5,040 bases of DNA, taken from positions 1 through 5,040 of the forward strand of contig PUOI01000418.1 in the NCBI GenBank assembly GCA_003552765.1, in the 5' to 3' direction. Shown in pieces: positions 1 to 4,968 of the stretch. The notes under the pieces are model-generated. The model was not told the origin of the DNA. It searched no databases and saw only the letters and a list, made by a program, of their open reading frames with translations. Source of the DNA: Candidatus Hydrogenedentota bacterium (GTDB lineage: Bacteria > Hydrogenedentota > Hydrogenedentia > Hydrogenedentales > SLHB01). The number at the start of each line of letters is the position of its first letter. Positions within the stretch are counted from its first letter, which is position 1. The translations under genes were made by a program, and so were the position numbers.

Positions 1-27
1 AAAGCTATACGGTCCAATCTGCGCCAT
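1..27 (-). CDS. 5' end of the next tail gene (partial; possibly distal tail or minor tail protein)
   Basis: Reading leftwards, an ATG at 27-25 opens a frame that stays open to the window edge and encodes MAQIGPYSF. It begins 5 bases after the tape measure stop (TAA, 35-33). An AAGG Shine-Dalgarno-like stretch overlaps that stop, which is typical of tightly packed tail operons. The gene directly after a tape measure gene in siphophages usually encodes a distal tail (Dit) or other tail-tip protein, so that is the positional guess. Nine residues cannot confirm any family. The start is reasonably supported by spacing and by the near-contact with the previous gene; the function is inference only. 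Confidence 0.5.
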
Positions 28-32
28 TCGCC

Positions 33-1685
33 TTAATCCTCGTGCGCGTTCCGCCGCCCACGGCTGATGGACATCGAGGACGGCCCGCTTTGCGCCGCTC
101 GTTGCCCTGGAGTCAGGGACCCCCACCATTGAAGGTACATCTGGTGCTGTTGTTGCATCAGTTCGGTCTGGCGGCGCGATTCGTCTAGCTGCTGCGCTTG
201 TAGCCGCGCCTGTTCGCGCTCCTCGCCTCGGCGCTCTTGTTCGTCGCCGAGTCGCCCGGCTTCGCGCTCAAAGACTCCCGCCGCCTGTTCGCGGCGTTCG
301 CCCAACCCCAACGCGTAATGACCCCGCTCAACCGGGTGTGGCGCGCCGCCGCCAAGCATCGCTATGTCGGCAAAGTCTTCGGGACGTGGCGCCTGGCCCC
401 CAAGCATCCGGCGCGCAATGTCGTGTTCTGTCCCCGCGCGCGCTAGCGGGCTGCCGATAAGCGTGTCCAGCGGGCCGATCAAATCGCGTAGCTCAACACC
501 CATGATGCCCATGCGCGCCATGAAACCTAACCCTATCTGGTCCATCGTGTCGGTAAATGTAGCCCGCGCACGGTCGGTGAGCGCCCCGAAATGTCTCGCA
601 CCGGCCGGAACGCGCATAGGGGCCGCCTCGCCGATCTGTTCGGTCCGTTCGCCGAAATCCAACAATTGTTGCATGCTGTCCGTAAGCCGCTCCGCCTCTT
701 GTCGCTGGAATCGAAGCCCGTCCACGTTCTCAAGGTCTTCCAGATTCCGAATGAGGTCCCCGGACACGTTGGCCCCATCCATAAGCGCCGACGCGACCCG
801 TGTCGCCGCTCGTGGCAGAATTTCGTCTAGGTCTTCGCCGCGTTGCGTCAGCTCGGTCAGCATAGCCGGTAGTGTGTCGCCGGTGAGTTCGCCTTCGCGG
901 CGCATATCCGCCATTGCCCCCACCAACGCTTCCATGCCGCGCGTCACGGTGTTGGCTTCCATGCCGCGCTCGCTGGCCGTCGCGATCGCCGCCAAAAATT
1001 CCCGAAGGCTCAACCCCATTCCTTCGAGCGCGGGCGCCATCTCGCGCACGCGGCCGCCGAGGTCTTCAACGCCGACCGCGCCCGCGTCGGCCGTCATCTT
1101 CAGAAGATCAAGCAGCTGCGCGGTTGATTCGAGTTCATCTCCAAACACATTCATCAGACTGATTGAGGTGTTCATCGTCTGGTTCGCGTCCAAATTCATC
1201 AGGCGCGAAAACCGCATCACAGCCGGCTCCAACCCTCGCTGAAACCGCGACTCCAACCCGCCGGCCCGGTCGTCGAGCGTCGACATCACGTTGACAGCCT
1301 GCTCGGCGGACACGCCCCACTGCACCATCATGTCGCGAACTTCTTCTCGGAGCTCCCCAATCCGGCCCACGTTATCGCCGACCGAGATCAGACCCCGAAG
1401 CCCCCCTTCGAATTCCCGCGCTTTCCGGTTTTGCTCATCGAACGCGCGGCCTAATTGGCGCGCCACGCCGGCCAACGCCCCGAATCCCAATATCCGCCCC
1501 AGGTTCCGCGCCTGGTTCCCAAGCCTATCGACGCTCTGCCCCATTTGACGTGTGCTGCGATTCACTTGACGTGTCTGGCGCTCGGTCGCCCGTTGCGCCG
1601 TGGTCAGGTTGCGGAATCCCTGGACGGCCTGCGCCTCGGCCGCCGTCATCCGAACCAATACGTCGCTTTGTGCGCCTTTCGCCAT
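33..1685 (-). CDS. phage tail tape measure protein (TP901-type core)
   Basis: This 550-aa protein should set tail length and fill the tail tube lumen before DNA ejection. Residues about 15-62 are polar, Gln/Arg-rich and predicted helical, followed by a short hydrophobic stretch near 65-77. Residues about 100-260 carry the hallmark of the TP901 tape measure core: WGVSAEQAVNVMSTLDDRAG near 123, then GVEDLGGRVREMAPALEGMG near 205 followed by LSLREFLAAIATASERGMEA. Residues about 320-350 and 462-515 are charged, Gln/Glu/Arg-rich probable coiled coils. I see no lytic transglycosylase, peptidase or clear transmembrane domain. The ATG at 1685 has GGAG five bases upstream, and the gene follows the G/G-T chaperone region as expected. 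At 550 aa it is short for the family. The usual rule of about 0.15 nm of tail per residue would predict a tail near 80 nm. The family call is firm. Confidence 0.92.
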   Translation of the reverse strand: MAKGAQSDVLVRMTAAEAQAVQGFRNLTTAQRATERQTRQVNRSTRQMGQSVDRLGNQARNLGRILGFGALAGVARQLGRAFDEQNRKAREFEGGLRGLISVGDNVGRIGELREEVRDMMVQWGVSAEQAVNVMSTLDDRAGGLESRFQRGLEPAVMRFSRLMNLDANQTMNTSISLMNVFGDELESTAQLLDLLKMTADAGAVGVEDLGGRVREMAPALEGMGLSLREFLAAIATASERGMEANTVTRGMEALVGAMADMRREGELTGDTLPAMLTELTQRGEDLDEILPRAATRVASALMDGANVSGDLIRNLEDLENVDGLRFQRQEAERLTDSMQQLLDFGERTEQIGEAAPMRVPAGARHFGALTDRARATFTDTMDQIGLGFMARMGIMGVELRDLIGPLDTLIGSPLARAGTEHDIARRMLGGQAPRPEDFADIAMLGGGAPHPVERGHYALGLGERREQAAGVFEREAGRLGDEQERRGEEREQARLQAQQLDESRRQTELMQQQHQMYLQWWGSLTPGQRAAQSGPSSMSISRGRRNAHED

Positions 1686-1700
1686 TACGTCTCCGTCGTA

Positions 1701-1750
1701 CCGTCATTCCCGCCGCCGTCATCCCCGCGAAAGCGGGGACCCAGGGGGGG
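1701..1750. repeat. REP-like palindromic repeat between chaperone and tape measure genes
   Basis: The plus strand carries two copies of CCGTCAT(T/C)CCCGC, at 1701-1713 and 1716-1728. The second copy continues into a GAAA loop and the complementary arm GCGGGGA, followed by CCC. TCCCCGC (1722-1728) pairs with GCGGGGA (1733-1739) in a 7-bp stem with a tetraloop. Translations of this element give peptides such as VIPAKAGTQ and WVPAFAGMT, the familiar signature of a dispersed extragenic palindrome found in many bacterial genomes. It fills most of the 71-bp gap between the frameshift product's stop (1757) and the tape measure start (1685). There is no T-run on the transcribed side, so a classical Rho-independent terminator is unlikely. 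Confidence 0.75.
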
Positions 1751-1756
1751 CGTCCA

Positions 1757-2556
1757 TCAATCACCGTGCAGCATCATGTACAACATCACATCCGCGTGGG
1801 TCGGCGTGTACCCCGGCATCACTCCGCCGGCCCAAGCGGCGTATCGGTCGTAGCGCCGACTGCGTTCCCATCGCTTTTTTTTTGATCGTCCAGCATCCGC
1901 GTTAAGGACGGCTGGTCTAACGCCGCCCACAACGCGTTCAGTAAACTCTCTTGCGACCACACCCCCAACAATGTCGCCAACCCAAACCGTTCCACCCGAT
2001 AGTTGAGCGCCAAAAGCTGACTGCACGCGGCCATCAAAACCGTCCAGGACACCGCCGCATCCTCGTATTCTCCCATCTCGTCGACCACATATTGCACGGC
2101 CTCGAACGCCTCAATCACGGCCGGAGCCGGTTTGCCTACTTCGAGTTCGCCGTCCGCGCCGTATTGCATCAAACGGGGAAATAGCCGCACAATCGGCACA
2201 CGCCAGGTTTGCCCATCTTCCAGCGTCACGGGATGAGAATCTCGAAGCCGCGCGTGCGCCAAGGTCTCGGGCCGTGGAGGCGCATTGTTCCAAATACCGA
2301 CTTGCACGCCATTCCCCCATGGTATCGCCGCCCAACGTTGCTCCTCGGGCTTGTAGAGCACATGGCGATTCTCGCGCTGGTCTGGCCGAAATCCCGCGCA
2401 CACGACACCGTCACCCCCACCGTTTGGACCGCCCCGCACACCGCGCACTTCAACTTCGCATCCCTCCAACAAAGAAGAGGCCCCCGCCGCGTTTACACGT
2501 GACCGAAGCCCCTCGCCGTCGCCGCTCTCGCCCGGAACAAACACCAGAAATACCAT
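1757..2556 (-). CDS. tail assembly chaperone G-T fusion made by -1 frameshift (266 aa)
   Basis: This is the predicted product if ribosomes slip back one base at the nine-A run (1883-1875). Codons 1-227 are shared with the short chaperone and end DDQKK. Reading then resumes at 1876 with AAG CGA TGG and continues for 39 codons to TGA at 1759-1757. The extension begins KRWERSRRYDRYAAW and ends ADVMLYMMLHGD. It is rich in aromatic and hydrophobic residues and more protein-like than the 18-residue in-frame tail it replaces. In lambda and many other long-tailed phages, the gene pair between tube and tape measure makes G and a -1 shifted G-T protein whose T part contacts the tube or tape measure. 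Position, frame and slippery sequence all match that pattern. The efficiency and reality of slippage are inferred. A homopolymer length error that hides one continuous gene would give a similar protein. Confidence 0.72.
1819..2556 (-). CDS. tail assembly chaperone, short form (gpG-like, 245 aa)
   Basis: The gene lies between the tube and tape measure genes, where tail assembly chaperones are encoded. Residues about 1-128 look like a compact beta-rich domain, with VVCAGFRPDQ near 51, HVLYKPEEQRWAAIPWGNG near 65 and HPVTLEDGQTWRVPIVRLFP near 108. Residues about 144-223 are mainly helical, as expected for the G part (AVIEAFEAVQYVVDEMGEYE, then SWTVLMAACSQLLALNYRVE). The frame is open upstream to an ATG at 2721, but those 55 extra codons run through palindromic repeats. 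I therefore start at ATG 2556 (MVFLVFVPGES), which has GGGAG and AGGTGG just upstream. At 245 aa it is larger than lambda gpG (about 140 aa), mostly because of the N-terminal domain. Its stop TGA overlaps an ATG in the -1 frame (TGATG). The role comes mainly from position and the frameshift site rather than recognised homology. Confidence 0.72.
   Translation of the reverse strand: MVFLVFVPGESGDGEGLRSRVNAAGASSLLEGCEVEVRGVRGGPNGGGDGVVCAGFRPDQRENRHVLYKPEEQRWAAIPWGNGVQVGIWNNAPPRPETLAHARLRDSHPVTLEDGQTWRVPIVRLFPRLMQYGADGELEVGKPAPAVIEAFEAVQYVVDEMGEYEDAAVSWTVLMAACSQLLALNYRVERFGLATLLGVWSQESLLNALWAALDQPSLTRMLDDQKKSDGNAVGATTDTPLGPAE
1837..1858 (-). promoter_or_regulatory. possible stimulatory hairpin downstream of the slippery run
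   Basis: CGGCG at 1858-1854 can pair with CGCCG at 1841-1837 across a 12-base loop on the coding strand. A second CGGCG just downstream (inside GGCCGGCGG) can compete for the same CGCCG, so a small switch or alternative fold is conceivable. The 17-base gap from the heptamer is longer than the usual 5-9 bases, and a 5-bp stem is modest, so its role as a frameshift stimulator is weakly supported. Confidence 0.25.
1875..1883 (-). promoter_or_regulatory. programmed -1 frameshift site (A9 slippery run)
   Basis: On the coding strand the sequence is GAT CAA AAA AAA AGC in the chaperone frame. The heptamer A AAA AAA (1882-1876) therefore sits in the exact X XXY YYZ phase needed for tandem -1 slippage at lysine codons 226 and 227. 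After slippage the next codon is AAG at 1876. The run is the longest homopolymer in the window and is striking in GC-rich DNA. A run of nine A can also cause RNA polymerase slippage, which could produce the same fusion at the transcript level. Confidence 0.75.
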
Positions 2557-2559
2557 CGT

Positions 2560-2571
2560 CCACCTACTCCC
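2560..2571 (-). promoter_or_regulatory. ribosome binding site that fixes the chaperone start
   Basis: On the coding strand GGGAG (2571-2567) and AGGTGG (2565-2560) precede the ATG at 2556. They favour this start over the in-frame ATGs at 2721, 2628 and 2610, all of which lie in or beside palindromic repeat DNA. Confidence 0.6.
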
Positions 2572-2581
2572 GTCTGGTTCA

Positions 2582-2677
2582 ATTCCCCCTTTGAAGAGGG
2601 TTGGGGGCATGTTGTCCACCCCGTACATATTCCCCCTTTGAAGGGGGACCAAGGGGGATGTTGTCCATCCCGTACAT
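2582..2677. repeat. tandem pair of CCCCCTTTGAAGGGGG-type palindromic repeats
   Basis: Two adjacent direct copies occupy 2582-2628 (47 bp) and 2629-2677 (49 bp). Both begin ATTCCCCCTTTGAAG and end ATGTTGTCCAYCCCGTACAT; they differ by a few substitutions and a 2-base gap near the middle. The second copy contains the perfect palindrome CCCCCTTTGAAGGGGG, while in the first the right arm is GAGGG. This kind of repeat is common between genes in several bacterial groups and yields peptides such as PLVPLQRG and PTLFKGG when translated. Here it lies in the untranslated gap between the tube gene and the chaperone gene. It can form strong RNA hairpins but has no following T-run. Confidence 0.8.
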
Positions 2678-2757
2678 CCATCCGCCCTGGGGGATGCCCC
2701 CTTCGAGGTGACCGCAAGCATTGGGGGGAACCCGCGGCCCCTCGAAGGGGAACCGGT
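2678..2757. repeat. degenerate palindromes related to the adjacent tandem repeat
   Basis: Next to the tandem pair there are further GC-rich hairpins: GGGGG-ATG-CCCCC at 2689-2701, a CCCCCTTCGAGGTGACC stretch from 2697, and CCCCTCGAAGGGG at 2738-2750 followed by AACC. The last two resemble diverged copies of the CCCCCTTTGAAGGGGGACC core, so the whole 2582-2757 block looks like a small cluster of one repeat family in different states of decay. No gene is supported in the 2557-2769 gap. Confidence 0.5.
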
Positions 2758-2769
2758 GGAGGAAAACCG

Positions 2770-3666
2770 TTACACCGTCTCCATCGCCGCCTGGGCGATC
2801 TGTAGGATATCGTTCGTCCCGTCGTAGGTCGGCTCAACCACGATCTCGTAGCTCGCTTCGCCTCCCTGGTTCGCCGACGTCTCGTTCGCCATCGCCATGC
2901 CGTCGACCGCCTTAATGTGCAGGTGTTCGGCCACGGTGGTCGCCACGCGGGTTCCGTTCTGGTTGACCTTGCGAAACCAAACCTCGCACCCGGAGCCTGT
3001 CAACGCGATGCCGTTCGTGCCAAGGCTCAGTTGTCCAACGTCGTCGGTCGTGATCCGGATTCGCGGCGCGCAGTCCATCCCGGCCAATAGACCGGGCCAC
3101 ACGTTGCCGTCGTGGCGGCGCGCATGCACTTCAATGCCAAACTCCACAGTCAACTGCTGGACCTGGATCTCGTTCCCGTTGATCTCGCAGCCGCCCGCCA
3201 CGAATGCGTCCATGGATGCCGCGGGCGTGGGTAGGGTTACCGTGCTGAAGGACAAGGGATCGTTTCCGTCGGTGCTCGCTACCCAGATCTGGCATTCCAG
3301 CGTCGCCCATTGCGCGCCCTGCGCCTGTAGGGTCACGGGAATGAGGTAGCCCTGGGTCACGGTCATCTTGGCGTGGTCGGTTCCGGAACTGCGGAAGCCC
3401 GCGTGAAGAAGTTTCTGAAGCCACAGCTCGGCCCCCGCCGCGTCTTTGCCGTCAAACCCAATCGCGTTCAGCGCGGTCCATAGGTCGTGCGTTGAGAAGT
3501 CGAATTGCGCGTTCTGTCCCTGGACCGCGTTGTAGGTCGGGGAAGCGCTCCCGGAATGCCCCACGCGCCCGCTTTCCACGCCCAGGTCCATCCGCGCGGA
3601 TTGGGTCGCGAACGTCGTACCGTCTACGGTCACGCCGCCCAGTGTGTAGCTCGAAGTTGCGCTCAT
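2770..3666 (-). CDS. probable major tail tube protein
   Basis: This 298-aa protein is predicted to form the hexameric rings of the tail tube. The sequence is dominated by short beta-strand-like segments and small polar residues, with few charged helices. Suggestive stretches are EINGNEIQVQQLTVEFGIEV near 161-180, then HARRHDGNVWPGLLAGMDCA and PRIRITTDDVG near 201-211, and EASYEIVVEPTYDGTNDIL near 270. The pattern of a strand pair, a dose of Gly/Asp loops and a Pro-containing turn is common in tube proteins. The start ATG (3666) overlaps the upstream stop as ATGA and has a strong AAGGAAGG Shine-Dalgarno seven bases upstream, in keeping with a highly expressed structural protein. It sits just before the chaperone pair and tape measure gene, the standard place for the tube gene. 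There is no signal peptide or membrane segment. A specific tube family cannot be assigned by eye. Confidence 0.65.
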   Translation of the reverse strand: MSATSSYTLGGVTVDGTTFATQSARMDLGVESGRVGHSGSASPTYNAVQGQNAQFDFSTHDLWTALNAIGFDGKDAAGAELWLQKLLHAGFRSSGTDHAKMTVTQGYLIPVTLQAQGAQWATLECQIWVASTDGNDPLSFSTVTLPTPAASMDAFVAGGCEINGNEIQVQQLTVEFGIEVHARRHDGNVWPGLLAGMDCAPRIRITTDDVGQLSLGTNGIALTGSGCEVWFRKVNQNGTRVATTVAEHLHIKAVDGMAMANETSANQGGEASYEIVVEPTYDGTNDILQIAQAAMETV

Positions 3667-4175
3667 CGCACCACCTTCCTTTCGTGCATGCGGTCAATCT
3701 GACGTTGCACGTTGTCGCTCATCATCCGCGCGTACATCGTGGCCTCTGCTTGTGTGAAGTTGGATAGCTCGGCCCGCATGTCTGGACCGGTCCCGAGTTT
3801 TCCGCTGAAGCGCACGTAATACGGGGCCGCCAACCGCAGAATAGTTTTGATCTCGCCTGTCTTGGCCCTGGACCCCTTCGGTTCGCGGTATTGGCCGGTC
3901 ACGGTTTGTTCCATTCGGCCGGTCCACACCAGCGGCCGCCGATGCCCAAATTGGCGCGCTTTCCGGGTCTCGTATCCGCGCGTGCGCGGCTTGAACCCTA
4001 GCTCTTGCGCCAAGTGGCTCAGCGCGCTCGGTTGTTGGAAGCGTAACGGGATCCGTTCTCGCCAGTGATACCGAGCCACGCGCACCATAGCCGTCTTCGA
4101 GGCGCGGCGGAACTCTTTCTCCAGCGCCTCGGGTGGGTTCTGGATGTGCATTTCAACGGCCCATTTCTGCGCCAT
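3663..4175 (-). CDS. gp10-like head-tail joining / tail completion protein
   Basis: This 170-aa, strongly basic protein resembles the HK97 gp10-like / phage virion morphogenesis group. It has an N-terminal helix (PPEALEKEFRRASKTAMVRV, about 14-33) and an aromatic-basic segment WRERIPLRF. A Tyr/Arg/Lys-rich stretch (GYETRKARQFGHRRPLVWTG, 67-86) follows, ending in the PLVWTGRM motif typical of this group. After that comes a beta segment with APYYVRFSGKLGTGPDMRAE (about 117-136) and a C-terminal helix. Such proteins sit at or near the neck and help join or complete the tail. The frame is open upstream to 4253, but the ATG at 4175 is preferred because it overlaps the previous stop as TAATG and the upstream codons are read through the end of that gene. 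It overlaps the tube gene by four bases (ATGA). Family assignment is by motif and position. Confidence 0.6.
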   Translation of the reverse strand: MAQKWAVEMHIQNPPEALEKEFRRASKTAMVRVARYHWRERIPLRFQQPSALSHLAQELGFKPRTRGYETRKARQFGHRRPLVWTGRMEQTVTGQYREPKGSRAKTGEIKTILRLAAPYYVRFSGKLGTGPDMRAELSNFTQAEATMYARMMSDNVQRQIDRMHERKVVR

Positions 4176-4930
4176 TAGCCCGCTCCGTAGTCGATGGAGA
4201 ACACGAGTTGCATGAAGTGCCCCTCGGTCTCGGCTTCGGCCTCGTCGGGCCACATCGGCCCCATGCGTTTTCGTACGTCACGAATCAATAGCGCCCCGTG
4301 GCGCCGCCCGGTCTCCACGAGTTCGTCGCGCAAATACCCGGCTTGGTTCAAGAACCACACCTTCGCGTCTCTGGGATGATCCTGAAGTTCCAGCGGGATC
4401 GGAGCCTCAATCAATAGGAACAGATCGCCTTGTTGGCGAAATCGTTCGGTGCTGCCCGTGGAGGCCAGTGTGAAGTCCAGCGTCTCGCCGTCGTCAACCA
4501 CGGCGAACGGCCGCCGCACTCTCGGTGTCACGTTGGCCACGTCGCCCAACTCGCCGGCCGTTGGGGATGTCCCGTACAAACCGCGATTCTCCGCCTCGAC
4601 CGTGATGAAGTCGGATCCGCGCTCGAGGTATCGCACGGTTTCGCGGACTCCGCCGGACGCCGGGAGAAGCTGCACCACGCCCGCATCGGGCCAGTTCGGT
4701 ATATCCGCCTCGAATTCGAGCGTCTCGCCGCCGCTCTCGGGCAACGCCACGGCCACATACGCGGGTTCGGCGAGGGTCGGGCTTACCAGATGCACCCGCT
4801 CCAATGCCGCGCTGGCCGTGTACACCTCGACCCACTCTTGCCATGCCGGCGTCATCGCCACCAACTCCGCCAACTGCGCCAACGGAATCGACAAGCTCGA
4901 CCGTGCTTCTACGGGTCGCCCAATCGTCAT
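4175..4930 (-). CDS. probable neck / tail terminator-like protein with an inserted beta module
   Basis: This 251-aa protein is probably part of the neck. Residues about 11-62 and 138-251 together look like a tail terminator or completion protein: helix LAELVAMTPAWQEWV, strand AYVAVALP, a long beta segment (GDLFLLIEAPIPLELQ near 168), a helix carrying LNQAGYLRDELVE, and the closing strand GHFMQLVFSIDYG that is typical of terminators. Between these parts, residues about 65-135 match a different beta pattern common in phage virion proteins: TLEFEADIPNWPDAGVVQLL, an ETVRYL strand, then NRGLYGTSPTAGELGD (115-130). The ATG at 4930 has GAGG seven bases upstream. The stop overlaps the next start as TAATG, so translation is coupled. 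Terminator genes usually lie after the gp10-like gene, whereas this one precedes it. An adaptor or stopper role is the main alternative. Confidence 0.45.
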   Translation of the reverse strand: MTIGRPVEARSSLSIPLAQLAELVAMTPAWQEWVEVYTASAALERVHLVSPTLAEPAYVAVALPESGGETLEFEADIPNWPDAGVVQLLPASGGVRETVRYLERGSDFITVEAENRGLYGTSPTAGELGDVANVTPRVRRPFAVVDDGETLDFTLASTGSTERFRQQGDLFLLIEAPIPLELQDHPRDAKVWFLNQAGYLRDELVETGRRHGALLIRDVRKRMGPMWPDEAEAETEGHFMQLVFSIDYGAG

Positions 4931-4936
4931 CTACTT

Positions 4937-4942
4937 ACCTCT
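4937..4942 (-). promoter_or_regulatory. ribosome binding site of the terminator-like gene
   Basis: AGAGGT on the coding strand ends seven bases before the ATG at 4930. It supports that start, and no other in-frame start lies between it and the TAG immediately upstream. Confidence 0.6.
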
Positions 4943-4968
4943 AATTCCCGGGTTCAAAGGGGATGTCC

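Noticed and set aside
364..1242. Long plus-strand open frame of 292 codons opposite the tape measure gene
   Set aside because: It is Ser/Arg/Pro-rich low-complexity translation, the usual antisense shadow of a GC-rich gene. The minus-strand frame carries the TP901 core motif.
1701..1750. Rho-independent terminator upstream of the tape measure gene
   Set aside because: A stable stem exists but no T-run follows it on the coding strand, and termination there would cut off an essential tail gene.
1525..1764. Small minus-strand open frame across the REP-like element
   Set aside because: Its start (WVPAFAGMT peptide) is translated repeat, and the rest overlaps the tape measure gene out of frame.
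1951..2594. Several plus-strand open frames of 75-106 codons opposite the chaperone gene
   Set aside because: They overlap one another in different frames, lack ribosome binding sites and show antisense-type Pro/Arg/His-rich composition.
2582..2677. CRISPR array
   Set aside because: The two units abut directly with no unique spacers, and the core is an internal palindrome of an intergenic repeat.
2557..2721. 55-codon N-terminal extension of the chaperone gene
   Set aside because: It translates palindromic repeat DNA (PLVPLQRG, PTLFKGG peptides), and a better start with a ribosome binding site lies at 2556.
4176..4253. 26-codon N-terminal extension of the gp10-like gene
   Set aside because: It lies wholly inside the 3' end of the upstream gene in another frame and is Arg-rich. 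The TAATG overlap supports the start at 4175.
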